Assembly (NCBI GenBank): GCA_900549825.1
Contig: URQB01000004.1
Location: 62,001 to 126,000, forward strand
Source of the DNA: an uncultured Oscillospiraceae bacterium
Lineage (GTDB): Bacteria; Bacillota; Clostridia; Oscillospirales; Acutalibacteraceae
Direction: 5' to 3'
Length of the DNA: 64,000 bases
Shown: piece after piece, positions 7,891-16,616 of the stretch
Layout: each line of letters begins with the position of its first letter
Position numbering within the stretch: position 1 is the stretch's first letter
Program-made: the position numbers and the translations under genes
The notes under the pieces: generated by a model
Seen by the model: only the letters and a program-made list of their open reading frames with translations
The model's database searches: none
What the model was told of the DNA's origin: nothing

Positions 7891-9267
7891 ATGATTCACA
7901 AATTTTATTTCAACGGTTTCTATATTGTGCTGGATGTCAACAGCGGGGCGGTTCATGTGGTGGACCGGCTTTCCTATGAGCTGCTCGACGGTCTGGAGGC
8001 GCCGTTATCTGCAGATTGCCCGCGGTCGCTGGCCGAACGGCTGCATGACGAATACAGCAATGCAGAAATCCAAGAAGCCTATGCCGAGTTATATGATCTC
8101 TATCAAAGCGGCTTTCTCTTTTCCGCCGACGATTATGCGCCCTTCGCCGCGCAGATGGGCCCTGCGCCGATCAAATCCATGTGCCTGAATATCGCGCATG
8201 ACTGCAACCTGCGCTGCAGCTATTGCTTTGCCGCACAGGGCGATTTCGGCCACGGCCGCAAGCTGATGCCATTGGAAGTGGGGAAAGCAGCGATTGACTT
8301 TTTGATTAAGCACTCAGCAAACCGCCATAATCTTGAATTGGATTTCTTCGGCGGCGAGCCGCTGATGAATTTTGAGGTTGTCAAGCAGGTGGTGGATTAT
8401 GCCCGTTCGATTGAAAAAGAGCATCATAAAAATTTCCGCTTTACCATTACAACCAACGGCCTGCTCCTGACAGACGATAAAATCGACTACATTAACCGGG
8501 AAATGTCCAATGTCGTCCTTTCAATTGACGGACGCAAGGAAATCAACGATTCCCTTCGCTTCCGTGTGGACGGAAGCGGAAGCTACGATACAATTGTGCC
8601 GAAATACCAGCGTCTTGTAGAGAAACGCCGCGGCGGAAAATTCGATCAATATTATGTCCGCGGAACTTTTACGAAAGAAAATCTGGATTTTACAAAAGAT
8701 GTGATCCACATGCGGGAGCTTGGCTTTGACCAGATTTCGATTGAGCCGGTGGTCGCAGACCCGGCGCTCCTGCCGGTTGCCCTGACAGAGGAGGATCTGC
8801 CCCGCATTTGCGAAGAATACGAAAATCTTGCAAAAGAAATTATTCGCAGAAAAAGAGGAGGGGACACGTTCAACTTTTTCCACTTTATGTTGGATCTCGA
8901 CCAGGGTCCATGCGCCATCAAACGGCTGCGCGGATGCAGCTGCGGCAATGAATATGTTGCCGTCACGCCGGAGGGCGATATTTATCCCTGCCACCAGTTT
9001 GTAGGGATGGACGAGTGGAAGATGGGAAACGTGCTGGATGGCTCGCTGGATCAGGAAAAGAAGCAAAGGTTTTCCAAAACCAACGTCTATGAAAAGCCGG
9101 AATGCCGCACCTGCTGGGCGAAATTTTATTGCAGCGGCGGCTGCAACGCCAATCATCTCCAATATGCCGGGGATATTTTAAAGCCGCATAAGCTCTCCTG
9201 CGCACTGGAACAAAAGCGGTTGGAATGCGCGATTATGATGAAGGCCGCGCTGGCACAAATCACATAA
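7891..9267 (+). CDS. scfB: Thioether-forming SCIFF peptide maturase (radical SAM/SPASM)
   Basis: A 458-residue sactisynthase-type enzyme. The first 90 residues form a peptide-recognition-like N-terminus. The SAM cluster motif CNLRCSYC gives C105, C109 and C112. DFFGGEPLMNF follows, and the C-terminal SPASM region has CSCGNEY, CHQF, CRTCWAKFYCSGGC for two auxiliary clusters. It modifies the peptide encoded just upstream. I start it at ATG 7891 behind AGGAAAGGA. The frame stays open upstream through the SCIFF gene, but that part is out of frame with SCIFF and is not protein-like. Confidence 0.95.
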   Translation: MIHKFYFNGFYIVLDVNSGAVHVVDRLSYELLDGLEAPLSADCPRSLAERLHDEYSNAEIQEAYAELYDLYQSGFLFSADDYAPFAAQMGPAPIKSMCLNIAHDCNLRCSYCFAAQGDFGHGRKLMPLEVGKAAIDFLIKHSANRHNLELDFFGGEPLMNFEVVKQVVDYARSIEKEHHKNFRFTITTNGLLLTDDKIDYINREMSNVVLSIDGRKEINDSLRFRVDGSGSYDTIVPKYQRLVEKRRGGKFDQYYVRGTFTKENLDFTKDVIHMRELGFDQISIEPVVADPALLPVALTEEDLPRICEEYENLAKEIIRRKRGGDTFNFFHFMLDLDQGPCAIKRLRGCSCGNEYVAVTPEGDIYPCHQFVGMDEWKMGNVLDGSLDQEKKQRFSKTNVYEKPECRTCWAKFYCSGGCNANHLQYAGDILKPHKLSCALEQKRLECAIMMKAALAQIT

Positions 9268-9271
9268 TTTA

Positions 9272-9317
9272 AAATGAAACCACTACTTGATATTTTTACA
9301 GTAGTGGTTTCATTTTT
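9272..9317 (+). terminator. Strong terminator of the SCIFF operon
   Basis: A 15-base perfect stem (9272-9286 with 9301-9315) runs into a T-run, five bases after the maturase stop. It closes the two-gene unit. Confidence 0.9.
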
Positions 9318-9384
9318 AGACAGGTTCTATTTCCCTCCCATTTGCCATACCTATTAGAGATATGTGTAAAAAGGAGGAAGCAAA

Positions 9385-10032
9385 ATGAGGACAAGGCGGA
9401 TCCGGGCGAGTGACAGACGGCCTCTCCCAGGCGGGATGCTGGCAGAGCGCATCGCTTCCAGCTGGAAACTAATTCTTCTGACAGCGCTTTTTGCAGCAGG
9501 GATGGCATTCGGAGCGGTGCTCGTAAAATACAGTGCCGATCACGAATGGCTGGAAAAGCTTTTGCATCTTTTACAGGAATACAGCATCATGCGCAGCTCG
9601 CAATCCCTGTTTACCACGATGTGCAATTCTCTGTTTTCCAACCTGCTCTATCTTGCGGTCGCATTTATCGCAGGGCTCTGCGCAATGGGTTTTCCGTTTC
9701 TTGCAATTCTGCCCTTCATCCGCGGGCTCGGAATGGGCGCCGTATTCGGTTACCTTTACAGCACCAAGGCGCTCACAGGAGTCGGCTACTGTCTGCTGAT
9801 TCTGCTGCCAGGCGCGATCCTGTCCACAGCGACCCTTTTGATCGGCTGCCGGGAGGGGATTACGATGTCTCTGGATGTGTTCGCCGTGATGAACGGAAAT
9901 AAAACGCTGGACAGCTACCATAATTTTCGTCTCTACTCTGCGCGCTTCGGTATCCTGCTTGTATTGCTGGCTTGTGCCTCGCTAGCGGACGCATTGTTTG
10001 CGAAAGCATTCTCCGGGTTCTTTCATTTTTGA
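9385..10032 (+). CDS. SpoIIM-like stage II sporulation membrane protein
   Basis: A 215-residue integral membrane protein with about five hydrophobic segments, a basic N-terminus (RTRRIRASDRR) and the glycine-rich FIRGLGMGAVFGYL plus LLPGAILSTATLL segments typical of the SpoIIM/DUF95 family. SpoIIM works with SpoIID and SpoIIP in peptidoglycan hydrolysis during engulfment. Whether this copy is the true SpoIIM or a paralogue cannot be told. AAAGGAGG precedes the start. Its 3' end overlaps the convergent recombinase gene by 10 bases. Confidence 0.8.
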   Translation: MRTRRIRASDRRPLPGGMLAERIASSWKLILLTALFAAGMAFGAVLVKYSADHEWLEKLLHLLQEYSIMRSSQSLFTTMCNSLFSNLLYLAVAFIAGLCAMGFPFLAILPFIRGLGMGAVFGYLYSTKALTGVGYCLLILLPGAILSTATLLIGCREGITMSLDVFAVMNGNKTLDSYHNFRLYSARFGILLVLLACASLADALFAKAFSGFFHF

Positions 10033-11012
10033 GCATTTTTTTTCGCTTTTTGCCGGTGCAGAGGATTGGCCTCGGCAGCCGATTTGATCTGATCGTCCAT
10101 GATGTGCGTATAAATTTCAGTGGTCCCCAGATTCTCATGGCCCAGAATCTCTTTGAGCACCAAAACGTCGACCTTCCCATGCTGATACATCAGCGTAGCG
10201 GCCGTATGGCGCAACTTATGCACCGATAAGCCCTGGCCGGAGAGGCCGGATTTTTCTAAGAAAGTATAAACGACGTGCTGGACGGTTTTGGGGCTGATCC
10301 GCTGCAGCCGGTTGCTGAGAAAGAGCGCATTTTTATCCTTGACGCCGTCTACAGGCCGCACCTTTAAATATTCTGCCAGTGCATCCCGGCATGCCTGATT
10401 GAGATATAAAATACGCTCTTTGTCGCCCTTGCCGGTCACGTGAATGATTTCATTATCATGAATATCAGAGAGATTGAGACCTACAAGCTCAGAAAGTCGC
10501 ATCCCGCAATTGAGGAAAAAGGTAATCATGCAGTAATCGCGCTCTTTGTTTTTGCCGTCGATATGCTCCAGCAGGCTGATGCTCTGGTCGAGCGTCAGGT
10601 ATTTTGGAAGCGCTTTTTTCTGTTTCGGCGTATCAAGCTCCTGCATCGGATTTTCATCCAGCAATTTCATTTGAACCGTCAGATATTTAAAAAATCCACG
10701 AATGCTGGAAACCTTGCGCGAGCGCGTCGTCGCATTATTATGGCGTTCATTTTTGCAATAAGATAAGAACGCATAAGCGTCACTGAGCGAAACGGTACGG
10801 AGAAACACAACGTCGATATCTGTAATATTGATCTCATCAAAACTCGTGGAGAGAGAAACAAGGCCGCGCGTCTGTTTGAGAAAACGAAAAAAGGTGCGCA
10901 GGTCAGTGGCGTATTCCTGAACGGTCAATGGAGATTTATTTTTGACAACGTCGAGATAGCGAAGGAACTCTCGTAAAACAGGCGAAAACTCAGAATAATC
11001 GATGGAAGGCAT
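10023..11012 (-). CDS. Tyrosine recombinase, XerC/XerD type
   Basis: A 329-residue site-specific recombinase with an N-terminal SAM-like DNA-binding domain (about 1-100) and a C-terminal catalytic domain. The catalytic set is complete: R172 in GMRLSE, K195 in TGKGDKER, H265 and R268 in HKLRH, H292 in LGHEN, and nucleophile Y301 in TEIYTH. Length and context fit a chromosomal Xer protein rather than a phage integrase, because no element genes flank it. ATG 11012 has only a weak upstream GGAG, so the start is uncertain by a few codons. Chromosome dimer resolution is the likely job, by inference. Confidence 0.88.
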   Translation of the reverse strand: MPSIDYSEFSPVLREFLRYLDVVKNKSPLTVQEYATDLRTFFRFLKQTRGLVSLSTSFDEINITDIDVVFLRTVSLSDAYAFLSYCKNERHNNATTRSRKVSSIRGFFKYLTVQMKLLDENPMQELDTPKQKKALPKYLTLDQSISLLEHIDGKNKERDYCMITFFLNCGMRLSELVGLNLSDIHDNEIIHVTGKGDKERILYLNQACRDALAEYLKVRPVDGVKDKNALFLSNRLQRISPKTVQHVVYTFLEKSGLSGQGLSVHKLRHTAATLMYQHGKVDVLVLKEILGHENLGTTEIYTHIMDDQIKSAAEANPLHRQKAKKNAQK

Positions 11013-11058
11013 ATCATCATCGATCCGCTCCAGAAGTTTTTATTTTTCACCTCCCCTA

Positions 11059-11088
11059 AATTATACAAAATATTTATTTTGTATAATT
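11059..11088. repeat. Perfect 30-base palindrome upstream of the xer gene
   Basis: AATTATACAAAATA (11059-11072) is the exact reverse complement of TATTTTGTATAATT (11075-11088), with a two-base centre. It contains TATAAT-like hexamers in both directions and lies 47 bases before the recombinase start, just upstream of a GGGGAGGTG sequence on the - strand. It may be an operator combined with a -10 region, or a binding site for a dimeric protein. Confidence 0.7.
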
Positions 11089-11231
11089 GTTATACGCTTT
11101 TCGGGGAACACTTCTGGGGCTAATCTCCCTCCTTTCTTCCTTTTCATTGTACCACATCAGCCCTTCTGTTTCCAGTCATCGATCATCTCTCAGATGAATG
11201 GTTGATCAGTCGAGTGAAAATGGTTCAAACG

Positions 11232-11269
11232 AAAAAAACGGCTGATTCGAAACGACCAGCCGGTTTTTT
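11232..11269 (-). terminator. Bidirectional-looking terminator after rluB
   Basis: CGGCTG (11239-11244) pairs with CAGCCGG (11257-11263) and is flanked by long A and T runs on both sides. It sits directly after the rluB stop and would end the - strand operon. Confidence 0.75.
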
Positions 11270-11272
11270 ACT

Positions 11273-12022
11273 TTATTCATTTTTTTCGCTTTGCTTCATC
11301 TTTGCTGCGTTCATCAGCTTATTGACCTCATCCTGCGTCAGCTCACGCCATTTCCCCTGCGGCAGTATACCGAGCTTTACCGGCCCCACAGCCGTCCGCT
11401 TCAGCCTTGCGACCTCGAGACCAAGCTGCTCGCACATTTTGCGGATTTGCCGGTTCCGCCCCTCGTAAAGGACAATTTCGAGCACAACACGGCCTTCTTC
11501 CTTCGTAATGACATGCACATCGGCTGGCGCGGTCATGCGGCCCTCCAACATGAGCCCTGTGGTCATCTGGGTGATCTGCTCCTCCGTGATACTGGGCCGT
11601 ACCGTGACACGGTAGGTTTTAGGGACATGGCGTTTGGGATGCATCATGGCATGGGCAAAGGCTCCGTCATTCGTCATGAGCAGCAGCCCTTCCGACTCCC
11701 GGTCCAACCTTCCAACGGGATACACCCGCATCCCGCAATCCTGAACGAGCTCCGCGACACATTTGCGATTCATCTCATCGCTCATGGTCGTAATAAAACC
11801 GCGTGGCTTATGCAGCATCAGATAGCAAAGTGACTGCTCCTTCATAACCTTGCGCCCGTTGACAGAGACCGTATCCCGTTTAGGATCGATTTTATCCCCG
11901 ATCCGCGCCCGGACGCCATTGATCTTCACGCGCCCTTCCTCGATCAGTGCTTCGCTCTTACGGCGCGAGGCGATCCCGCATTCCGACAGGTATTTTTGCA
12001 GCCTGATTTTCTCATCAGTCAT
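11273..12022 (-). CDS. rluB: 23S rRNA pseudouridine synthase RluB family
   Basis: A 249-residue enzyme with an N-terminal S4 RNA-binding domain (about 6-65, RLQKYLSECGIASRRKSE) and the catalytic motif GRLDRESEGLLLMTNDG, which holds the nucleophilic Asp. It converts a uridine of the large-subunit rRNA peptidyl-transferase region to pseudouridine; by family it could also be an RsuA-type enzyme. The start follows AAGGAG. It overlaps the carboxypeptidase gene upstream by eight bases and is last in its operon. Confidence 0.92.
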   Translation of the reverse strand: MTDEKIRLQKYLSECGIASRRKSEALIEEGRVKINGVRARIGDKIDPKRDTVSVNGRKVMKEQSLCYLMLHKPRGFITTMSDEMNRKCVAELVQDCGMRVYPVGRLDRESEGLLLMTNDGAFAHAMMHPKRHVPKTYRVTVRPSITEEQITQMTTGLMLEGRMTAPADVHVITKEEGRVVLEIVLYEGRNRQIRKMCEQLGLEVARLKRTAVGPVKLGILPQGKWRELTQDEVNKLMNAAKMKQSEKNE

Positions 12023-13220
12023 TTTTTCTTTCTCTCCTTAAGTAGGCAGAAAACCATTCCTTGATTTGTTCAAACAATCCCCTTTTTTTCTGAGCTGGTT
12101 CTTCCGGCAGCTGTGGGAGATTAATATTTTTGACGGCCTGAGCCGTTTCCAGCGGGACGCAGGCGACCAGTTTTTCGCCCTGATAGTACCGCGCCTCCCC
12201 TACGATCCTCCCCTGCTCCACAGGGGCATAAACAAATGGCTCCAACCAGATCTCCCTGCGGATATCAGACGGCGCTGCTGATACAGTGAGGCTGGGCGTG
12301 ATTGCGCATTCAATCGGAACGGTATTGCTCGTTCCACCGACTACCTTGAGCTGAATGCCGGAAAGTCCATCATCCAGTTTAATGCTTTCCACTACGGAAA
12401 ACCCGTAATCGAACAGCTTCTTGTGGTCATCCCAATCGTTCGGCGCGTTGAGTGTAACAGCTACCAGCGTAACGCCGTCCCGCTGCGCTGCAGAAACCAG
12501 GCAGCGGCCGCTCCGTTTTGTAAAGCCCGTTTTAATGCCGATACACCCCTCATAGGCAGACAGCAGACGGTTATGGTTAGAAAGCGTGCGCAGGTATTCC
12601 GGATTTCCATAGGCAACACGGATACTCCTCGTCGAACATACGGCGGCAAATTCCGGATTTTTAATGGCCTCCGCACCCAAGAGCGCCATATCGTGTGCAC
12701 AGGAGTAGTGCTCCTCATGGTCTAGGCCCGAGGGTGTGACAAAGTGCGTATTCGTCATGCCAAGTTCCTGGGCGCGGGTATTCATCCGCTCGGCAAATTT
12801 GTCCGCAGAGCCCGCCAGTGCGATTGCCGTTGCATTGGCTGCATCATTGCCGGATTCCAGAAGCATGCCGTAAATCAGGTTGCGGAGCGTAATTTTATCC
12901 CCTGCCTGCAGGCCGATGGAGGTACCCTCTACCCGGACCATAGCCTCCGTCGCAGTAATGATACGGTTTGGCGTACCCTCCTCAACGGCCAGGAGTGAGG
13001 TCATAATCTTTGTCGTGCTCGCCATGCCGCGCCGCTGCTGAGCGTTTTTTTCAAAAAGAAATTCGCCAGTGTCGGCAACGAGCAACGCAGCCGACTGTGC
13101 CGAAACAGAGGGCGGCTCCTGCGCCTGTGCACGGATCCCACAGAAAAACAAAAAAGCGCCGCACAACAAAAGTGGGATCATATATTTGTGGAATCTGATT
13201 CCGTTTTTTCGTTTGTTCAA
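12015..13220 (-). CDS. D-alanyl-D-alanine carboxypeptidase (DacF/PBP5 family)
   Basis: A secreted, membrane-anchored penicillin-binding protein that trims the terminal D-Ala from peptidoglycan stem peptides. It has a signal peptide (MIPLLLCGAFLFFCG, cut near AQA), the serine motif STTK, SGN, and KTGFT, followed by a beta-rich C-terminal domain and an amphipathic C-terminal helix (FEQIKEWFSAYLRRE). Its position with sporulation genes suggests a DacF/DacB-like role. I chose TTG 13220, eight bases after AGGTGG; GTG 13232 and 13229 lie inside the ribosome site. That region forms a strong hairpin. Confidence 0.9.
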   Translation of the reverse strand: MNKRKNGIRFHKYMIPLLLCGAFLFFCGIRAQAQEPPSVSAQSAALLVADTGEFLFEKNAQQRRGMASTTKIMTSLLAVEEGTPNRIITATEAMVRVEGTSIGLQAGDKITLRNLIYGMLLESGNDAANATAIALAGSADKFAERMNTRAQELGMTNTHFVTPSGLDHEEHYSCAHDMALLGAEAIKNPEFAAVCSTRSIRVAYGNPEYLRTLSNHNRLLSAYEGCIGIKTGFTKRSGRCLVSAAQRDGVTLVAVTLNAPNDWDDHKKLFDYGFSVVESIKLDDGLSGIQLKVVGGTSNTVPIECAITPSLTVSAAPSDIRREIWLEPFVYAPVEQGRIVGEARYYQGEKLVACVPLETAQAVKNINLPQLPEEPAQKKRGLFEQIKEWFSAYLRRERKND

Positions 13221-13224
13221 CAAA

Positions 13225-13264
13225 GCCACCACCTGCCATTGTTCATACGTATGCAGGCGGTGGC
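13225..13264 (-). promoter_or_regulatory. Hairpin that would bury the carboxypeptidase ribosome site
   Basis: A 12-base stem (13225-13236 with 13253-13264, one wobble) lies between gerW and the carboxypeptidase gene. On the mRNA the distal arm contains the AGGTGG ribosome site and possible GTG starts. After it comes TTTGTTG, so it could also act as a weak terminator. Confidence 0.55.
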
Positions 13265-13355
13265 AAAAAAATCAATTCAATTTTTGAAAAAGATATCCGG
13301 ACAAACAAGGACGTTTAAAAATCTGCATCCTATCATGCTGTCCGCCATAGCGTAT

Positions 13356-13799
13356 TTACTTTGCGTCTTCCACAACAACGTTAACGGCAGCGGCCTGTTC
13401 CGCTTCTGCCTGTGCTTTTTCTTCCTTTTTTTTCATGGTCTTATTCACAACGCTCGTGACCTTATCGAACATCTCAGGCACCAGGTTAACCACGCGCTCA
13501 GCAGCATTGTCATAGGCCGTGATGTGTTTGAGCGTCACTTCGCCGTCGCTGACGATCAGGAATGCGACCGGCGTAATGGTCACGCCCGCACCGCCGCCGC
13601 CGCCGAAAAGCTGCGCATTGGTCTTCGAGGGAAAATCGGAGCCGCCTGAGGCGAAACCATAGGTCACCTTGGAAACCGGGATGATCGTCATCCCGCCCTC
13701 AAGATACATCGGGTCGCCAATGATTGTGCTGACATCCACCAATTCGCGGACTTTTTCAATGGTCGTTCCCAGGATCCCGGCTGCAGATTGTTCTTTCAT
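13356..13799 (-). CDS. gerW: GerW/YtfJ family sporulation protein
   Basis: A 147-residue soluble protein with the family core: VRELVDVSTIIGDP near the N-terminus, GMTIIPVSKVTYGFASGG, then FGGGGGAGVTITPVAFL. In B. subtilis YtfJ is made in the forespore and is needed for germination with some germinants. The C-terminus is a Lys/Glu/Ala-rich tail. It overlaps the upstream DUF2953 gene by four bases; the B. subtilis ytfI-ytfJ pair has the same arrangement, which supports both calls. Confidence 0.92.
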   Translation of the reverse strand: MKEQSAAGILGTTIEKVRELVDVSTIIGDPMYLEGGMTIIPVSKVTYGFASGGSDFPSKTNAQLFGGGGGAGVTITPVAFLIVSDGEVTLKHITAYDNAAERVVNLVPEMFDKVTSVVNKTMKKKEEKAQAEAEQAAAVNVVVEDAK

Positions 13800-14488
13800 G
13801 AAGAAGCACCACCTTGTTTGATTTCAATTCTATTTTCATTGCTTTTATCTGACTTGGAAAAAAGCACTTTGAAAACCACTTGAAAGAGAAGTTTTACGAG
13901 CATGACAACTGCCGCGTTCGTAACGAAAATCGGGCGAAGGGTAATCACGGTATGCAGCTCTGTTTCATTTTGATTCGCCAAAAAATCGGGAGAAATATCG
14001 ACGTCATATTTCCTGACCTTCATAATGGAGCAAATAGTCCCAAGCGCCGGAAAAATTTCCGCGCAGACCTTTCCATAGTCAATTGCTGTCTTTGCTGCGT
14101 CCCCGGAACCAATATACATTTGCAGAAACAGCTTGTCAATGATAACATGCTTAAAAATACGCCGAAACATGCCGGATACGATTCTGGCCGTCTCCTTAAG
14201 CAGAGCGATCACACCGTCGACGCCCTCGTTCTGCCAAAAGGTTTTGAGGGGATTTTGTTTCGCCGGTTTTTCCTTTGGTTTCTTTTTCTCCGGTTCTTTT
14301 TTTTCCTCCGGCTGCTCTTCCTTGGGCGCCTTCTCCTTCTTTTCCCACGGGAGAAGCTTAAACTTAAAAAACAGATAACGGATTTCCAGCTCGACGATCT
14401 CGTGATAATCCAGCTGCAGCGTCAGCCGGAAACTGAAGGCCAGCACGATCAGTGCGACGATTGCCAGCAATATGTATAAAACAATCAA
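13796..14488 (-). CDS. DUF2953 (YtfI-like) membrane protein
   Basis: A 230-residue protein with an N-terminal membrane segment (about 1-20), a Lys/Pro/Glu-rich linker (about 53-80) and the conserved region with IGSGDAAKTAIDYG and a hydrophobic C-terminal segment. Its function is unknown; it is usually next to gerW. The start is TTG 14488, overlapping the scpB stop as TTGA. Confidence 0.82.
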   Translation of the reverse strand: MIVLYILLAIVALIVLAFSFRLTLQLDYHEIVELEIRYLFFKFKLLPWEKKEKAPKEEQPEEKKEPEKKKPKEKPAKQNPLKTFWQNEGVDGVIALLKETARIVSGMFRRIFKHVIIDKLFLQMYIGSGDAAKTAIDYGKVCAEIFPALGTICSIMKVRKYDVDISPDFLANQNETELHTVITLRPIFVTNAAVVMLVKLLFQVVFKVLFSKSDKSNENRIEIKQGGASS

Positions 14489-15090
14489 ATGCCCATCTCC
14501 CCTTCCTGCGCCGGTAAAGGCGCGTCTTCCTCAGTGTCTGCCAGCCCGCTTTCCCCTGCAGCTTCTTCCACCGGAGCCTGTTCGTTAGGCAGCGGAGGTA
14601 AATCCTCCAGCGAAGAAAAGCTGAAGCAGCGCAAAAACTCCGCCGTTGTGCCGTAAAGAAGCGGACGGCCGGGGAGCTCCAGCCTCCCCTTCTCCTCCAA
14701 AAGGCCCTTTTGGCACAGCGTATTGACAACACCGGAGCAATCCACACCACGCACCTGTTCCACGAAGGATTTGGTGACCGGCTGGTTATAGGCGACCACC
14801 GCCAACACCTCAAATGCTGCCTGAGATAAGGGCGCGTTTCGCTTGATCTCCAACGCCTGGCGGACGCTCGGCGCAAATTCCGTGCGTGTACAGAGCTGAA
14901 ACCGGTTACCCAGGCGAAGCAGGCACAACCCGCTGCCGCGCTCATCAAGCTGCGCCTCCAGATTTTTTAAAATCTGCTCCATCAGGCCCTCATTGACTGC
15001 AAGCGCCTGTGCCAGACGGGATAATTCCAACGGCTCTCCCGCCGCGAAGAGAACGGCTTCGGCAGCTGCCTGTATTTGTTTGGCATTCAA
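14485..15090 (-). CDS. scpB: Segregation and condensation protein B
   Basis: A 201-residue winged-helix kleisin partner of the SMC-ScpAB condensin. The conserved PLSQAAFEVLAVVAYNQPVT and RGVDCSGVVNTLCQKGLL segments are present, as is the GRPLLYGTTAEFL beta-wing. An acidic tail of about 35 residues follows. The start is TTG 15090, overlapping the scpA stop as TTGA, so translation of the two partners is probably coupled. Confidence 0.95.
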   Translation of the reverse strand: MNAKQIQAAAEAVLFAAGEPLELSRLAQALAVNEGLMEQILKNLEAQLDERGSGLCLLRLGNRFQLCTRTEFAPSVRQALEIKRNAPLSQAAFEVLAVVAYNQPVTKSFVEQVRGVDCSGVVNTLCQKGLLEEKGRLELPGRPLLYGTTAEFLRCFSFSSLEDLPPLPNEQAPVEEAAGESGLADTEEDAPLPAQEGEMGI

Positions 15091-15842
15091 ATATGACCTG
15101 CCTCCTCTGTGCTCAAAGAATGGGCTGCTTTGCCCGTATGCCGCAGTAAAAGCACCTGCGCGGTTTCTCCGTCTCCCTCTACGCGCACCCGCCTCGCCTT
15201 CATGAGCTCCAGCATCGCGAGAAAGGTTGCCACCATATCGGAGCGCGAAGGAGCGATTTCAAAAAACGAATCCAGCCGCTGCTTTTGTCCACGGATCAGG
15301 CGCCGCAAAATGAACGCGACCTTGGATCCAACGGATACGATTTTATGGGAGACGATCGCCGTAAAGGATTCTACCGGCGGCGGCAGCCTGCGCTTACCCT
15401 TGCCTACCGCAGAAAGATAAGCACACAACAGCTCCTCCGGCTCATGCAGCCGTGTATAAGTAGGATCTGCTTCGAAGACCTGAGGCTCCCTCGTATAGTG
15501 ATCGAATCCGTCCGTATGCGCGGCAAGCTTCTGCGCCATGATCTGGCAGTCCCGATACTCGAGCAGTTCACCAGTCAGCTCTTTCTTAAGCTGGTCCGCT
15601 TCTTCATGAACCGGGAGCAGGGAAACCGTTTTGATATAGACCAAGCGTGCCGCCATTTCCAGAAATTCGCTTGCCACCTCCAGATCCTCATCCTCCTGCA
15701 TCTGACGGACGGCAGCCACATACTGTTCGACCAGTTCCAGGATCGGGATATCGTAGATATTTAGCTTATGCTTGCTGATCAGATGGAGCAGCAAGTCCAT
15801 CGGGCCTTCAAAAACGGGGAGTTTGTACGATATTTTCTCCAT
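15087..15842 (-). CDS. scpA: Segregation and condensation protein A (kleisin)
   Basis: The 251-residue kleisin subunit bridges the SMC heads with ScpB. It begins with the family hallmark FEGPMDLLLHLI followed by KLNIYDIPILELVEQYV, and ends with a winged helix containing FLAMLELMKARRV. GAGGAGGAG precedes ATG 15842. It lies 16 bases after the site-2 protease gene on the same strand. Confidence 0.95.
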   Translation of the reverse strand: MEKISYKLPVFEGPMDLLLHLISKHKLNIYDIPILELVEQYVAAVRQMQEDEDLEVASEFLEMAARLVYIKTVSLLPVHEEADQLKKELTGELLEYRDCQIMAQKLAAHTDGFDHYTREPQVFEADPTYTRLHEPEELLCAYLSAVGKGKRRLPPPVESFTAIVSHKIVSVGSKVAFILRRLIRGQKQRLDSFFEIAPSRSDMVATFLAMLELMKARRVRVEGDGETAQVLLLRHTGKAAHSLSTEEAGHI

Positions 15843-15858
15843 TCAGCCGCTCTCCTCC

Positions 15859-16533
15859 TCAATGGAACGGTAAAAAGGGCAGCCCCGCCACAAACGCAAG
15901 CCCCTTAAACACGAGGTTGCTCAAAAAGCTCAGCGGCCAGCTCAGCACACCAAAGAAAAGGAGCGCCAATACAACGAGCATAATCATGCGTTCATACTGC
16001 ATGACCTTATAATACATGCGGTCCGGCAGAATCAGCCCCAGAATCCTTGAACCGTCAAGCGGAGGGATCGGCAGCAGATTGAATACTGCGAGATTGACAT
16101 TGATCAGAGCGGCCATCCGGAAGAAGGAGAGAGTTATAAAAATCAGGGTGTTCCCAGCAGATACAAAAAGGCTGAAAACATTGTAAATAATCAGAAAAAA
16201 TAACGCCATCAGCAGGTTAGAGATCGGGCCTGCCAAAGCGGTCAGGGCCATATCCCGCTTGGGATTTTTAAAATTGCGCATATTGACCGGCACCGGCTTT
16301 GCATAGCCAAAGCCGAGCAGCAGGATCATCCCCGCGCCAATGGGATCGATATGCGCCAACGGGTTGAGCGTCAGCCTCCCGCTTAGCCGGGCCGTATCGT
16401 CCCCCAGCCGGGTGGACATCCATGCATGGGCGTATTCATGGATCGGAAGCGTACAAAAGACGACAAATACGGAAACACAAACGCCGATCATTGCACTTGT
16501 CCAGTCGCCGCTTCGGAAATAATTCAATATCAT
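15859..16533 (-). CDS. Site-2 protease family (M50) membrane metallopeptidase
   Basis: A 224-residue polytopic membrane protein with the zinc motif HEYAH (about residues 33-37) in the first helix region and the second zinc ligand in NLLPIPPLDGSRIL. It belongs to the short YwhC-like group without a PDZ domain. The substrate is unknown; relatives cleave membrane-bound regulators. GAGGAG precedes the ATG. Physical linkage with scpAB is common in Firmicutes. Confidence 0.88.
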   Translation of the reverse strand: MILNYFRSGDWTSAMIGVCVSVFVVFCTLPIHEYAHAWMSTRLGDDTARLSGRLTLNPLAHIDPIGAGMILLLGFGYAKPVPVNMRNFKNPKRDMALTALAGPISNLLMALFFLIIYNVFSLFVSAGNTLIFITLSFFRMAALINVNLAVFNLLPIPPLDGSRILGLILPDRMYYKVMQYERMIMLVVLALLFFGVLSWPLSFLSNLVFKGLAFVAGLPFLPFH

Positions 16534-16616
16534 GTATCCGAACTCCTCAAATTGGAATGATTCTTACTTAGAGTATCCTAAAACAACAGACGCGTCAACA
16601 AATAAAATGTAAATTT

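Noticed and set aside
10023..11012. Xer gene as a phage or element integrase
   Set aside because: No attachment-site repeats, tRNA or element genes are adjacent; length and motifs fit a chromosomal Xer.
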